From the NCBI GenBank assembly GCA_011389895.1, contig JAABTN010000023.1, positions 1 to 46,569 of the forward strand: 46,569 bases of DNA, written 5' to 3'. The stretch comes from Maritimibacter sp. Lineage in GTDB: Bacteria; Pseudomonadota; Alphaproteobacteria; Rhodobacterales; Rhodobacteraceae. Both the position numbers and the translations under genes were made by a program. The notes below the pieces were generated by a model. It was not told the origin of the DNA and ran no database searches. It saw only the letters and a program-made list of their open reading frames with translations. Of the stretch, positions 25,402 through 34,918 are shown in pieces (position 1 is the stretch's first letter; each line of letters opens with the position of its first letter).

Positions 25402-26550
25402 ATGGCGGATGAGACGGGCAAGGACATGAACCAGAAACCCCACGACGACACGCTACAAGACCTGTCGACAGCCGCGAACAGGGCAGTGAACGAGGGGCGT
25501 TTCGACGCGGCCCGTGATCTATGCGCCCGGATTTTTGCGCGTGATCCCGGCAATCTTTCGGGGCTCTGGCTTTACACTTATGCCACCCGGTATGCGCCCG
25601 ATGACCCGGTTCTCGCCCGGATCGAACGCTACACACAACAACCCGGGCTGTCAGACCCGTTGCGATCCCAGCTCTTTTTCATGATCGGCAAGGCGTATGA
25701 CGACATGGGCCGCGTCGAACGCGCCTTTGATGCTATAGTCGAGGCCAATGCGATCAAGGGTGTCGGCGTGGATGACGACGCGTTGGACAAGCTTACCGAT
25801 CAACTGGTGGCGGCGGTCGAGGCCGCGCCGCGCATCGCGTTGGAGCGCACAGGGCCGCGCATGATCTTCGTGCTGGGGATGCCGCGTTCGGGCACCTCGC
25901 TCACCGCGCAAATGCTGGGCGCGCATCCGGAGATCACCAACATGGGCGAACGCGTCGCGCTTGGCCCCGCGCTGGCAAAGGCCGGGGCTACCGGCAATCC
26001 GCATCTCGCCTTTCTCGACGGGCTCAGCGCCACGCGGCTTCAAGCCGCCCGGGCGCAATATCTCGACGCGCTGCCCAAGGCGGGGATCATCATCGACAAG
26101 ATGCCCGAGAACTATTGGTTTGCTTGGGCGATCCCGATGCTGTTTCCCGACGCGATCATCCTCCATTTGACGCGGGACCGGCTGGCAACCTGCTGGTCCT
26201 GTTTCCGCAATGATTTCCGGGCCGGGCACCAGTATAGCTACAAGTGGACCTCGACCACCCGGCAATACGACCGCCATCTCCGGCTTTGCGATCTCGGGCG
26301 CGGGCGGGCCGGGCGCGGCTGGGTGCCCCTGCGGCTCGATGAGCTGACCGCCCGGCCCCGTGACACGCTCGCCCCGGTGCTGGATCTTTTGGGGTTGGAC
26401 TGGACCGATGCCGTGGCCCGACCGGAACAGGCGGGCGGGAGCATGCCGACATTGTCGAAATGGCAGGTGCGGCAGGGGATCGACCCGAAGATATCGGACC
26501 GGTGGCGCGCCTATCTGCCCCTGATCATGGCCCGTCTGGAAGGTGGCTGA
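25402..26550 (+). CDS. TPR-containing sulfotransferase-family protein
   Basis: A 382-residue protein with an N-terminal helical TPR-like region (about residues 20-110: AANRAVNEGRFDAARDLCAR, IGKAYDDMGRVERAFDAIVE) and a sulfotransferase domain. The 5'-phosphosulfate loop is FVLGMPRSGTSLTAQML, and a 3'-phosphate-binding region appears as LHLTRDRLATCWSCFRNDF. The acceptor is unknown. The start is uncertain: ATG 25402 or 25426, neither with a strong ribosome-binding site. It lies on the opposite strand between cmk and rpsA, a block that is normally contiguous. Confidence 0.85.
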   Translation: MADETGKDMNQKPHDDTLQDLSTAANRAVNEGRFDAARDLCARIFARDPGNLSGLWLYTYATRYAPDDPVLARIERYTQQPGLSDPLRSQLFFMIGKAYDDMGRVERAFDAIVEANAIKGVGVDDDALDKLTDQLVAAVEAAPRIALERTGPRMIFVLGMPRSGTSLTAQMLGAHPEITNMGERVALGPALAKAGATGNPHLAFLDGLSATRLQAARAQYLDALPKAGIIIDKMPENYWFAWAIPMLFPDAIILHLTRDRLATCWSCFRNDFRAGHQYSYKWTSTTRQYDRHLRLCDLGRGRAGRGWVPLRLDELTARPRDTLAPVLDLLGLDWTDAVARPEQAGGSMPTLSKWQVRQGIDPKISDRWRAYLPLIMARLEGG

Positions 26551-26583
26551 GGCCCCCGATCACACCCCCGATCAGACCCACGC

Positions 26584-27189
26584 CTATCGTCGGGCCTGCA
26601 CCGCGCCGATCGCGGCGGCGACCGCATCCGCGATCGACATATGGGAGGTGTCGATGACCACCGCGTCCTCGGCCGGGATCAAGGGTGCCACGGCGCGGCC
26701 CTGATCACGCTCATCACGGGCTTTTACATCGGCGAGCACGGTGGCGAAATCGGTGTTATGCCCGGCCTCGGAAAGCTCCCGATACCGGCGTTCCGCCCGG
26801 ACCTCGGGGCTTGCGGTGACGAAAAGCTTCACATCGGCCTCCGGGCAGATCACCGTCCCGATGTCGCGACCGTCAAGCACCGCACCGCCCGCACGGGCCG
26901 CGAAGGCGCGTTGAAAATCGACCAATGCCGTGCGCACGTCGGTTTCGACCGCCACGCGGCTCGCCGCCTGCGCGACCGCGGGGGTGCGCAGCCCGTCAAC
27001 CTCAAGATCCTCGGCCATCAGCCCCTGCGCCGCCGCAAGCGCGTCTTCGCCGTCGATCACCCGTTTTCCAACGGCCCGGTACAAAAGCCCGGTGTCGAGA
27101 TGGGCGAAGCCGAAATGGGCCACGACCGCCTTTGAAATCGTGCCCTTGCCGGCGGCTGCCGGTCCGTCGATGGCGATGGTGAAACTCAC
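26584..27189 (-). CDS. cmk: Cytidylate kinase
   Basis: Phosphorylates CMP and dCMP. The 201-residue product starts [20 protein letters not shown] with the P-loop; the CMP-binding region includes [12 protein letters not shown] and [20 protein letters not shown], then the lid ERRYREL and the D-E-R-D motif [15 protein letters not shown]. The start is a GTG overlapping the stop of the upstream membrane-protein gene (GTGA), so translation is coupled. Confidence 0.95.
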   Translation of the reverse strand: MSFTIAIDGPAAAGKGTISKAVVAHFGFAHLDTGLLYRAVGKRVIDGEDALAAAQGLMAEDLEVDGLRTPAVAQAASRVAVETDVRTALVDFQRAFAARAGGAVLDGRDIGTVICPEADVKLFVTASPEVRAERRYRELSEAGHNTDFATVLADVKARDERDQGRAVAPLIPAEDAVVIDTSHMSIADAVAAAIGAVQARR

Positions 27190-27692
27190 GCTGACCTCGT
27201 CTGTTGCTCGCGACGCTTTTTGACGAACCCGATGATCAGGAGCAAGACCGAGATCGGGAACAAAAGCCATTTCGCCATCGTCAGAACGCTTGCGGTCCGA
27301 ACGGTCTGCGCGTCAAGCGCCGCGTCACCGCCAAGAAACAGCGCCGCGACCAGCGTGTTTTCACCTAGATCCGCCAGCCCCATCAGGATCGGGGCAAGGA
27401 TGAAAATCCTCGGCAAACCCCCGATCCAGATACCGTAGCCCAATGTCAGGGTGATCAGGATGGGAAAGGCGCGGTCCCAAGTGGTCGCCACGCGCGCATA
27501 GGCCTCCGCAAACCCCGGCTCTGCATCAGCGATCAGCGCCCGGATATCGGCGACCGTGTAGCCGGTGAGGCGCAGATCCGGGATCACCCCGTTCGCCATC
27601 GCCTGCATCGGTGGCCCCACGACCGTGACCAGGACACCGTAGACGACCAGTGTCAGCACCAAGAGCGCGCCGAAAACCACCATTTTTCCCAT
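27186..27692 (-). CDS. Membrane protein of unknown function between aroA and cmk
   Basis: A 168-residue protein with about four membrane segments (residues 5-27, 75-90, 94-116 and 138-160) and a basic C-terminus ([11 protein letters not shown]). No named family is recognised. It interrupts the usual aroA-cmk neighbourhood but is on the same strand, follows aroA by 64 bp and overlaps cmk, so it is part of that operon. A GGGGGGAA site precedes the ATG. Confidence 0.75.
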   Translation of the reverse strand: MGKMVVFGALLVLTLVVYGVLVTVVGPPMQAMANGVIPDLRLTGYTVADIRALIADAEPGFAEAYARVATTWDRAFPILITLTLGYGIWIGGLPRIFILAPILMGLADLGENTLVAALFLGGDAALDAQTVRTASVLTMAKWLLFPISVLLLIIGFVKKRREQQTRSA

Positions 27693-27756
27693 ACCATTCC
27701 CCCCTGAATTCGGCGTTCAGTAAGGCAGAGTGCACCGGGTGTGGAAAGCCTTTTTC

Positions 27757-29109
27757 TCAGGCGTCCCGACGCTCGATCACCGCCCCGAGACCCGCCATGA
27801 GCGGCTCGAACACCGGGAAAGAGGTGGCAATGGGCGCCCCGTCGTCAATCGACACGGGGTTTTGGCTGGCCATGCCCATGACCATGAAAGACATCGCGAT
27901 CCGGTGATCGAGATGCGCCTTCGCCGTGCCGCCACCGGGCACGCCGTCCGCGCCCATCCCGTGCACCGTCATGAAGTCTTCGCCCTCGTCCACCGTGACC
28001 CCGTTGGCCTCAAGCCCGCGCGCCATGGCGTCGATCCGGTCGCTTTCCTTCACCCGAAGCTCTTTCACCCCGACCATCTCGGTCTTGCCGGTCGCAAAGG
28101 CCGCGACCACGGACAGAACCGGGTATTCGTCGATCATCGACGCCGCGCGTTCGGCGGGCACGCGAATGCCCCGCATCTCGGGCGAGAAGCGCGCGCGCAG
28201 GTCCGCCACCGGCTCCCCCCCTTCTTCGCGCTGGTTCTCGAAGACAAGGTCCGCGCCCATTTCACGGAGCGTGGTGAAGAGACCCGCGCGCGTCGGGTTC
28301 AACCCGATGTTGGGCACGACGACTTCGGACCCCGGCGTGATGAGGGCGGCACAAACGGGAAACGCGGCAGATGAGGGATCGCGCGGCACCGCGATCACCT
28401 GCGGTTTCAACTCCGGCTGGCCCGTGAGCGTTATGACCCGCCCCTCGTCGGTCTGCTCCACTGTCAGATCCGCGCCAAACCCCGCCAGCATCCGCTCGGT
28501 GTGGTCACGGGTGGCCTCGGCTTCGACCACGACGGTTTCGCCGGGCACGTTGAGACCGGCGAGCAAGACAGCAGATTTCACCTGCGCCGACGGCATCGGC
28601 ACCACGTAGCGCACGGGCATCGGGTCGCGCGCCCCCACGATGGTCATGGGAAGGCGACCGCCGCTGCGCCCATGGGCGGACGCCCCGAACAGACCCATGG
28701 GGTCGGTGATCCGCCCCATCGGGCGCGAGCGCAGAGAGGCATCGCCGGTGAAGGTCGCGGTGATCGGCGAGGTCGCCATGCACCCCATGATCAGCCGCAC
28801 GCCGGTGCCGGCATTGCCGCAGTCGATGACCTGCTCCGGTTCGGCGAACCCGCCGACGCCAACGCCGTGGATCGACCAATCACCCTCACCGTGGCGCACC
28901 ACTTCGGACCCGAAGGCGCGCATAGCCGCCGCCGTGCCCAACACGTCGTCGCCCTCAAGCAGCCCGGTCACCCGCGTTTCCCCCACCGCAAGCGCCCCGA
29001 GGATCAGGGCGCGGTGGCTTATCGACTTGTCCCCCGGCACATGCGCGTCGCCCGCAAGCGGCCCGGATTTGCGCGCTGTCATGGGGATCGGGTCACCGTG
29101 GCCGGACAT
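27757..29109 (-). CDS. aroA: 3-phosphoshikimate 1-carboxyvinyltransferase (EPSP synthase), class II type
   Basis: Sixth step of the shikimate pathway. The 450-residue enzyme shows the motifs used to define class II EPSP synthases: PGDKS, SAQVK, RDHTE and NPTR, with [16 protein letters not shown] and KESDR in the C-terminal domain. At the position where the glyphosate-insensitive CP4 enzyme has Ala100 (NAATG), this protein has Gly (NAGTG, residue 101). The start [10 protein letters not shown] was chosen by comparison with family length. It lies 86 bp downstream of trmB. Confidence 0.96.
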   Translation of the reverse strand: MSGHGDPIPMTARKSGPLAGDAHVPGDKSISHRALILGALAVGETRVTGLLEGDDVLGTAAAMRAFGSEVVRHGEGDWSIHGVGVGGFAEPEQVIDCGNAGTGVRLIMGCMATSPITATFTGDASLRSRPMGRITDPMGLFGASAHGRSGGRLPMTIVGARDPMPVRYVVPMPSAQVKSAVLLAGLNVPGETVVVEAEATRDHTERMLAGFGADLTVEQTDEGRVITLTGQPELKPQVIAVPRDPSSAAFPVCAALITPGSEVVVPNIGLNPTRAGLFTTLREMGADLVFENQREEGGEPVADLRARFSPEMRGIRVPAERAASMIDEYPVLSVVAAFATGKTEMVGVKELRVKESDRIDAMARGLEANGVTVDEGEDFMTVHGMGADGVPGGGTAKAHLDHRIAMSFMVMGMASQNPVSIDDGAPIATSFPVFEPLMAGLGAVIERRDA

Positions 29110-29195
29110 GGGCTTCTCCTCGTTTTGATCAAGCGCTGATACCGCAGGGCGGCAGGCTGGTCCACGCTCTTTCAGCGCGTCCTGTCCGTGCGGCG

Positions 29196-29909
29196 TCAAA
29201 CGCGGCGGAAGGTCATGTAATGCGGCACCCGCCCCTCGCGAAGTGCCTTTTGCTCATACCGGGTCGAATGCCAGTCGCCCCACGGCATCCGCCAATCGCC
29301 CGGACGTTCGGCCAGCCAGTCAAACCCCGCCCCCGGCACCTGTTCCATCGTCTGGCGGACATAATCGGGAATATCGGTCGCCACCCGAAACTCGGCCCCG
29401 GGCCGAAGCACGCGGTGCAGCGGTTCAAGATGCTCTGGCGTCACGAACCGGCGGCGATGGTGGCGCTTTTTCGGCCAAGGATCGGGATACAGCAGGAAGG
29501 CCTTGGAAATCGATTGCGCGGGCAGGACATCGAACAAATCACGCGCGTCGCCCGGATGCACCCGGATGTTCTGTGCCCCGGATTTGCGCAGCTTGCCCAG
29601 CATCGCCGCCACGCCATTCACGAAAGGCTCGCACCCGATGATGCCAACGTCGGGATAGGTTTCGCCCTGATGCACCAGGTGCTCGCCCGCCCCGAACCCC
29701 ACTTCGAGCCAGACATCCCGGTCGCCGAAAACCGCGCCTAGATCGAGCTTGGTGCGCTTCGGGTTGTCGTCCCAATCCACACCAGACAGCCCGACGCGGG
29801 GCAGGTCTTCGTCAAGATAGGCCTGTTGCGCCGGACGCAGACCCTTGGTCTTGAACCGTCCGTAAAAATTGCGCCACGGCGCGCCGGATTGATGTGTGCT
29901 GTCATTCAT
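29196..29909 (-). CDS. trmB: tRNA (guanine-N7-)-methyltransferase
   Basis: Methylates G46 of the tRNA variable loop. The 237-residue protein has the SAM-binding [25 protein letters not shown], the conserved [17 protein letters not shown] with its catalytic-region Asp, and the C-terminal [16 protein letters not shown]. The order trmB-aroA-cmk-rpsA places it at the head of a minus-strand set. Divergent from a DoxX gene. Confidence 0.95.
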   Translation of the reverse strand: MNDSTHQSGAPWRNFYGRFKTKGLRPAQQAYLDEDLPRVGLSGVDWDDNPKRTKLDLGAVFGDRDVWLEVGFGAGEHLVHQGETYPDVGIIGCEPFVNGVAAMLGKLRKSGAQNIRVHPGDARDLFDVLPAQSISKAFLLYPDPWPKKRHHRRRFVTPEHLEPLHRVLRPGAEFRVATDIPDYVRQTMEQVPGAGFDWLAERPGDWRMPWGDWHSTRYEQKALREGRVPHYMTFRRV

Positions 29910-29961
29910 GACCGCCTCCTAGCTGCAGGGGGAGGGACGATCAAGCGCGCCCATCATTCTG

Positions 29962-29988
29962 TTCACAAACGCACAGTGATCCTGTGAA
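29962..29988. promoter_or_regulatory. Nested inverted repeats upstream of the DoxX gene
   Basis: In the 161-bp divergent region between trmB and the DoxX gene, TTCACA (29962-29967) pairs with TGTGAA (29983-29988), and inside it CACAG (29972-29976) pairs with CTGTG (29982-29986). The second arms overlap, so only one pairing can hold. Placement about 85 bp before the DoxX ATG suits a regulator site; no regulator gene is adjacent. Confidence 0.35.
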
Positions 29989-30070
29989 TTTTGGGAGTTT
30001 CCTGATTTTTCGCACGGTTGTATCGGTCCGTCATCGTTGAAACACAGCTTCCTGACAAAGGACCACACAA

Positions 30071-30496
30071 ATGCAAAACCTCGCCCCCTACGCGGCCCCG
30101 CTTGGCCGTCTGCTTCTTTCCTTCATGTTCATCATGTCCGGTATCCAGAAAATCACCGGCTATGCCGGCACACAGGGATACATGGAAATGATGGGCGTGC
30201 CCGGTGCGCTGCTTCCCGTTGTCATCTTCGTCGAAATCGTCGGTGGCATCGCACTTCTCATCGGGTGGCAGGCCCGGTGGGCCGCGCTCGCGCTCGCCGG
30301 ATTCGCGGTGATCTCAGGCCTTCTGTTCCACCTCGTCCCCTCCTTCGGAATGGAAGATGCGATGGCGGCACAGGGCGAAATGATCAGCTTCATGAAGAAC
30401 ATGACCATCGCGGGCGGCATGCTTCTGATCGTCGCCTTCGGCCCCGGCGCATGGTCGGTGTCAAAGCGTGAGCCGCTTCTCGCCCCCACGGCGTGA
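30071..30496 (+). CDS. DoxX family membrane protein
   Basis: A 141-residue protein with four predicted membrane helices and the DoxX family opening LGRLLLSFMFIMSGIQKITGYAG (motif within), then EIVGGIALLIGWQARW. DoxX-like proteins are linked in other bacteria to redox stress or quinone handling; this is not testable from sequence. An AAAGGA site lies 7-8 bases before the ATG. It is a single-gene unit between trmB and metK. Confidence 0.88.
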   Translation: MQNLAPYAAPLGRLLLSFMFIMSGIQKITGYAGTQGYMEMMGVPGALLPVVIFVEIVGGIALLIGWQARWAALALAGFAVISGLLFHLVPSFGMEDAMAAQGEMISFMKNMTIAGGMLLIVAFGPGAWSVSKREPLLAPTA

Positions 30497-30499
30497 CCC

Positions 30500-30538
30500 A
30501 AAAAAACGCCCGGCCCCGTCTGTGATCGGGACCGGGCG
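30500..30538 (-). terminator. Intrinsic terminator after metK
   Basis: A long GC stem (outer arms CGCCCGG and CCGGGCG, extended by CCCG/CGGG) is followed on the minus strand by seven T, about 40 bases after the metK stop. On the plus strand it also lies just after the DoxX gene, where no U-run follows. Confidence 0.87.
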
Positions 30539-30577
30539 GTTCATGTCATCTCCGGATGAACCCGGCGGTATGATCTA

Positions 30578-31744
30578 TCAAACTGCGGCTTTCAGCGCGT
30601 CGATGAGATCGGTTTTTTCCCAGCTGAACCCGCCATCCGGCTCGGGCACCCGCCCGAAATGGCCATAGGCCGCGGTGCGTTGGAAAATTGGTCGGTTCAG
30701 GCCAAGATGTTCTCGGATCCCGCGCGGGGTCAGATCGACCACCTTGTCCACCGCCGCCTCGATCGCCATTTCGTCGACCTTGGCGGTGCCCTGCGTATCG
30801 ACATAGATCGACAGGGGCTTTGCCACGCCGATCGCGTAGGACAATTGCAACGTGCATTTATCAGCTAGCCCGGCGGCAACGACGTTCTTTGCGAGATAGC
30901 GCGCGGCATAGGCCGCCGACCGGTCCACCTTCGTCGGATCCTTGCCCGAGAAGGCGCCGCCCCCATGCGGGGCCGCGCCCCCATAGGTGTCCACGATGAT
31001 CTTGCGCCCCGTGAGGCCCGCATCGCCATCGGGCCCGCCGATGACGAATTTCCCGGTCGGGTTCACGTGCCATTCGGTGTTCGCCGTGATCCATTCGTCG
31101 GGCAGCACCTCGTTGATATAAGGCGTCACGAGGTCACGCACATCCGAAGATGTCAGGCTCGCATCCAGATGCTGGGTAGACAGGACAAGCGAGGTGATCT
31201 CGACAGGTTGCCCGTTCTCGTAGCGCATCGAAAGCTGGCTCTTGGCATCCGGGCCAAGCTGCGGGGCTTCGCCGGATTTGCGGGCCTCGGCAAGACGCTT
31301 CAGGATCTTGTGGGCATAAAGGATCGGCGCGGGCATGAGCGCCTCGGTTTCATTGGTCGCGAAACCGAACATGATCCCTTGGTCCCCGGCGCCTTCATCC
31401 TTGTCGTCCCCACCATCGACGCCCTGCGCGATATCTGCAGACTGGGCATGCAGGTAGTTGTCCACCTTCAGGTTCGCCCAATGGAACCCTTTCTGCTCAT
31501 AACCGATATCCTGCACACAATCGCGGGCGATCTCTTCGATCCGGTTGAGCACGCTGCCCGGACCGCGAACCTCACCCCCGATCACCACCCGGTCGGTGGT
31601 GGCGAAGGTTTCGCAGGCCACGCGGGAAAATGGGTCCGCTGCCAGGAACGCATCTAGGACCGCGTCGGAAATCCGGTCACAGACCTTGTCCGGGTGGCCC
31701 TCGGAAACGGATTCCGAGGTGAAAACATAATTCGGTCTTGCCAT
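30578..31744 (-). CDS. metK: S-adenosylmethionine synthetase
   Basis: Makes SAM from methionine and ATP. The 388-residue product begins [20 protein letters not shown], with the ATP/metal motif [12 protein letters not shown] and the phosphate loop [20 protein letters not shown]. All three repeat domains are present. A SAM/SAH riboswitch lies directly before the start codon, its 3' pseudoknot strand covering the ribosome-binding region, so translation should fall when SAM is high. Confidence 0.97.
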   Translation of the reverse strand: MARPNYVFTSESVSEGHPDKVCDRISDAVLDAFLAADPFSRVACETFATTDRVVIGGEVRGPGSVLNRIEEIARDCVQDIGYEQKGFHWANLKVDNYLHAQSADIAQGVDGGDDKDEGAGDQGIMFGFATNETEALMPAPILYAHKILKRLAEARKSGEAPQLGPDAKSQLSMRYENGQPVEITSLVLSTQHLDASLTSSDVRDLVTPYINEVLPDEWITANTEWHVNPTGKFVIGGPDGDAGLTGRKIIVDTYGGAAPHGGGAFSGKDPTKVDRSAAYAARYLAKNVVAAGLADKCTLQLSYAIGVAKPLSIYVDTQGTAKVDEMAIEAAVDKVVDLTPRGIREHLGLNRPIFQRTAAYGHFGRVPEPDGGFSWEKTDLIDALKAAV

Positions 31745-31749
31745 GAAAA

Positions 31750-31796
31750 GTGCTCCATTGGTTACACCTGCCACGCCAGGAAGCCGTTGTGGCAGT
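31750..31796 (-). promoter_or_regulatory. SAM/SAH riboswitch upstream of metK
   Basis: On the minus strand a seven-pair stem P1 (CTGCCAC 31795-31789 with GTGGCAG 31774-31768) encloses the loop AACGGCTTCCTGGC. Downstream, ATGGAGCA (ending 31750) can pair through GGAG with CTTCC in the loop to make an H-type pseudoknot. Stem, loop sequence and the ATGGAGCA tail match the SAM/SAH class known from Rhodobacterales metK leaders. GGAG is also the likely Shine-Dalgarno, six bases before the ATG, giving translational control by sequestration. Confidence 0.9.
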
Positions 31797-31809
31797 TTAT
31801 CCGGTGGAG

Positions 31810-33354
31810 TTAGCGCCCCGCCCCGGCAGGGTCAACGGCTTTGCGCCGATTGGCGACAAAGAGCGCCAGCCCGAGTGACAGAAGAATGACAATCACCGGA
31901 AGGTCACCGACCTTTGCATAAGGCGTGGGCGGCAAGGGGCCCGGCAACGGGGCCTCGATCGCACCCGCTTCGCCCAGCGGGATGTGCGCGGTCACGGTGC
32001 CCGCGGCGTCAATCACCGCGCTGATGCCGGTGTTGGCCGCACGCGCGATGGGCAGACCGAACTCGATGGCGCGAAACCGCGCTTGGACAAGGTGCTGTTG
32101 CGGTCCCGAAAACGTGCCGAACCACGCATCATTGGTGGCCTGCAGGATCCAGTTGGCCCGCCCGTCGGCCCCGCGAATGTCGCGTGGAAAGATCATCTCG
32201 TAACAGATCAGCGGCAGCACGGGGCCCGCCACGCTGTCGCGCAGCACCGGGCCGGGCCCGCCCGCGTATCCATTCCCGTCGCGCTGCGCGAGCCCCTGAA
32301 TGCCGAACCGCGCGGCAAGATTTCCGAGCGGGACATATTCGCCAAAGGGGACAAGGTGATGCTTGTCATAGACCCAGACCGGCGCCCCCGACCCTTCGAA
32401 CATGACAAGCGCATTGCGCCACGTCCGCCCTTCGATGCGCTGGATACCGGCGACCAGCGGCGCGGGCGCCGCCGCGCGGGCCGCCGCCTGTTCCAGCCCG
32501 GGGGCACGCCCGAGCGGTGCGGGAATGCTCGTTTCGGGCCAGATCACGAGATCAGCGCTGCCATCATGGCCACTCAGTGCCACCGCACGCTCGAAAAAAG
32601 TCATCACCCAGTCCTGGTCCCACTTGAGATGCTGGGGCGCATTGGGTTGCACGAGGCGCAGGGTGACATCGGTGGTCGCGGGCACGCTGGGCGCCGCAAG
32701 CGGGGCCGATAGGGCAAGAGCCCCGCCGCCCAACGCCCACAGGCCGCGCGGCCAGGGCCGGGCGACCACCGGCCAGAGCGCCGCGCCGAAGGCAACGGTC
32801 AGCGCCGACATCCCATACACCCCGATGACCCGCGCCAATTGCGCGACCGGCGTGTCGATCCAGACAAGCCCGGGGCCACCCCACGGAAACCCCCCGAAAA
32901 TCCACCCCCTGAGAAGCTCGGCCAACCCGAACGTCGCCCCGAGCGCCAGCCAAAGCGCGCGATCTTTCGCGATCCAACGGGCACCAGCGCCCGCCAATCC
33001 CCAAAAAAGCGCCATGCCCCCGGCCATGAAAAAAAGCGCAAAGGGGGCCATCCAGCCATGGCGCGGCAGATCGACAAGAAAGGGCTGCACGATCCAGATG
33101 AGCGTCAGGCCGAAATACCCAAGCCCCAACGCCCATCCGACAAGGGCCGCGCGGGCCATGCCCCGCGCGCGCGCGATCACCGCGGCACCGCAGCCAAGGC
33201 CGAGAAGCGTCAGGGGAAAGAGACCCACAGGTGCCTGGCCCAACGCCGCGATCATGCCCGCAAGGGCGCTGAGCGCCATGACCCGCCAGCGATCCTGATG
33301 CTGCCAGTCGATCCAGCCCGCCACACCGCGATACAGGCCGGTGTCAGCCGCCAT
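31810..33354 (-). CDS. lnt: Apolipoprotein N-acyltransferase
   Basis: Adds the third acyl chain to lipoproteins at the inner membrane. The 514-residue protein has about eight hydrophobic segments in its first 210 residues, then a nitrilase-like periplasmic domain with the catalytic Glu in VIWPETSIP, Lys in [16 protein letters not shown] and Cys in [13 protein letters not shown] final membrane helix lies near the C-terminus. It overlaps the corC stop by about 11 bases. The start at [10 protein letters not shown] was chosen; an earlier in-frame start would overlap corC more. Confidence 0.95.
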   Translation of the reverse strand: MAADTGLYRGVAGWIDWQHQDRWRVMALSALAGMIAALGQAPVGLFPLTLLGLGCGAAVIARARGMARAALVGWALGLGYFGLTLIWIVQPFLVDLPRHGWMAPFALFFMAGGMALFWGLAGAGARWIAKDRALWLALGATFGLAELLRGWIFGGFPWGGPGLVWIDTPVAQLARVIGVYGMSALTVAFGAALWPVVARPWPRGLWALGGGALALSAPLAAPSVPATTDVTLRLVQPNAPQHLKWDQDWVMTFFERAVALSGHDGSADLVIWPETSIPAPLGRAPGLEQAAARAAAPAPLVAGIQRIEGRTWRNALVMFEGSGAPVWVYDKHHLVPFGEYVPLGNLAARFGIQGLAQRDGNGYAGGPGPVLRDSVAGPVLPLICYEMIFPRDIRGADGRANWILQATNDAWFGTFSGPQQHLVQARFRAIEFGLPIARAANTGISAVIDAAGTVTAHIPLGEAGAIEAPLPGPLPPTPYAKVGDLPVIVILLSLGLALFVANRRKAVDPAGAGR

Positions 33355-34243
33355 CCGCCGCCTGACCCTCGCCCCGCCGTCGCAGCCGAAGCCGCTTGAT
33401 CCGCCGGGGATCGGCATCCACCACCTCGAATTCGGCCCCGGTGTGGTGGATGATCACCTCGCCGCGCGCAGGCACCCGCCCGGCGGCGAGAAAGACGACA
33501 CCCCCCAGCGTATCGATTTCCTCTTCATCCTCTTCCGGTCCTCGAAGCGCGATCCCGGTCGCGTCCTCGAACTCGTCCAGCGGCGCACGCGCCTCGACCA
33601 GCCAGGATCCCGCCGGTTCCTCAAGCCAAAGCACGCCTTCTTCAAGGTCGTGTTCATCCTCGATCTCACCGATCACCTGCTCAACCAGATCCTCGAGCGT
33701 CAAAAGCCCGTCAACCCCGCCATATTCGTCGATCACCAGCGCCATATGCATCCGCTCGGTCTGCATTTTCTGCAGCAGGACACCGATCGGCATCGAGGGC
33801 GGCGCATAGATCAAGGGGCGCAAAAGCTCGGTCAGCGTGAAATTCGGTGCCTTGCCGTTGAACCCATGGGTCAGCGCCACGTCTTTCAGATGAACAAGCC
33901 CCACGGGGGTGTCCAACGTGCCGCGAAACACCGGCAACCGCGTGTTGCCACTGTCGCGAAACACCTCGATCAGGTCGCCAAGCGCGATATCTTCCGCGAC
34001 CGCCACGATCTCGGCTTTCGGGATCATCACGTCCTCGACCCGCATTTTGCGAAGGTTGCCGATCCCCGGCATGAGGGCGCGCATCGCGCGTTCCTCTTCA
34101 CTCGGCCCGTCGGTGTCGGACCCATCCGTTTCCGAAGGGCTCAAGGCCCCCATGATCCGGCCGAAAAATCCTTCCGACCGCTGTTGTTCGTCTTCTGACT
34201 GCGCGCTCTGCGCCGCGCTAGAAGACCCGTCCGTATCGCCCAT
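33344..34243 (-). CDS. corC: CorC/HlyC family CBS-domain protein
   Basis: A 299-residue soluble protein with an acidic N-terminus, two CBS domains (about residues 70-200: VEDVMIPKAEIVAVAED, MALVIDEYGGVDGLLTLEDL) and a C-terminal CorC/HlyC transporter-associated domain (WLVEARAPLDEFEDATGIAL). The role is probably in magnesium/cobalt efflux or, by context, ribosome or envelope maintenance. It lies between ybeY and lnt, the standard order. Confidence 0.93.
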   Translation of the reverse strand: MGDTDGSSSAAQSAQSEDEQQRSEGFFGRIMGALSPSETDGSDTDGPSEEERAMRALMPGIGNLRKMRVEDVMIPKAEIVAVAEDIALGDLIEVFRDSGNTRLPVFRGTLDTPVGLVHLKDVALTHGFNGKAPNFTLTELLRPLIYAPPSMPIGVLLQKMQTERMHMALVIDEYGGVDGLLTLEDLVEQVIGEIEDEHDLEEGVLWLEEPAGSWLVEARAPLDEFEDATGIALRGPEEDEEEIDTLGGVVFLAAGRVPARGEVIIHHTGAEFEVVDADPRRIKRLRLRRRGEGQAADGG

Positions 34244-34270
34244 TTGTCCTTTCCGAATTCTCTGTGACGC

Positions 34271-34762
34271 TCACGCGCCCGACACCCCATATGGGTCCGA
34301 AAGACCCAGATTGCCAAGTATTTCCGTCTCCAACGCCTCCATGAGGGTCGCATCCTTGTCGTCAGTGTGATCGTAACCCAACAGATGCAGCAATCCGTGC
34401 ACCAGCAAATGGGTCACATGATCGCTCAAAGCCTTGCCTTGGTCGCGCGCTTCGTGGGCACAGGTGTCATAGGCGATAGCGATATCGCCAAGCTCGACAT
34501 CACCGGGTGGCAACGGCACACCGCCGGGCCGGTCCGCCCCGCGCTCCGCGCTTGGCCATGACAAGACGTTGGTCGCGGCCTGCTTGTCACGAAACGTCCC
34601 GTTCAACGCCGCGATCCGGCGATCATCGCAGCCCATGACGACCGCCTCACAGCCCGCCGGCAGCTCAAACTTTCGGGCCACGGCCCCGGCGGCTTGCACG
34701 GCGAGGGGCTCCAGCCCGACCGCTATCCAGCGGTCATCCTCGATGATCACATCCACATCCAT
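34271..34762 (-). CDS. ybeY: Endoribonuclease YbeY
   Basis: A 163-residue metallo-RNase for 16S rRNA 3' maturation and ribosome quality control. The zinc motif is HLLVHGLLHLLGYDH, matching H-G-x-L-H-L-x-G-Y-D-H, and LNGTFRDKQAATNVLSWP is also conserved. It is followed closely by corC and preceded by phoH with a 156-bp gap that carries two strong hairpins. Confidence 0.96.
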   Translation of the reverse strand: MDVDVIIEDDRWIAVGLEPLAVQAAGAVARKFELPAGCEAVVMGCDDRRIAALNGTFRDKQAATNVLSWPSAERGADRPGGVPLPPGDVELGDIAIAYDTCAHEARDQGKALSDHVTHLLVHGLLHLLGYDHTDDKDATLMEALETEILGNLGLSDPYGVSGA

Positions 34763-34829
34763 GGCCTGCCCTATCGCGAAACCCGGACCACGTTCCAGCC
34801 TTCATCGTTTCAAAAATACCTTGGGGTGT

Positions 34830-34906
34830 GTGAGGGGCAACGCCCCTCACGGCCTGCGTGGCCTGAACGCAAATGAATCTGCGCCGGGGACCGATGTCCC
34901 CGGCGC
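34830..34906 (-). terminator. Two perfect hairpins between phoH and ybeY
   Basis: Hairpin one at 34881-34906 has 11-base perfect arms (GCGCCGGGGAC and GTCCCCGGCGC) with a four-base loop. Hairpin two at 34830-34850 has nine-base arms (GTGAGGGGC and GCCCCTCAC) with a three-base loop, followed about 12 bases later on the minus strand by ATTTTTG. The second may terminate phoH transcription; the first has no U-run. Confidence 0.5.
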
Positions 34907-34918
34907 CGTCTGGATTTA

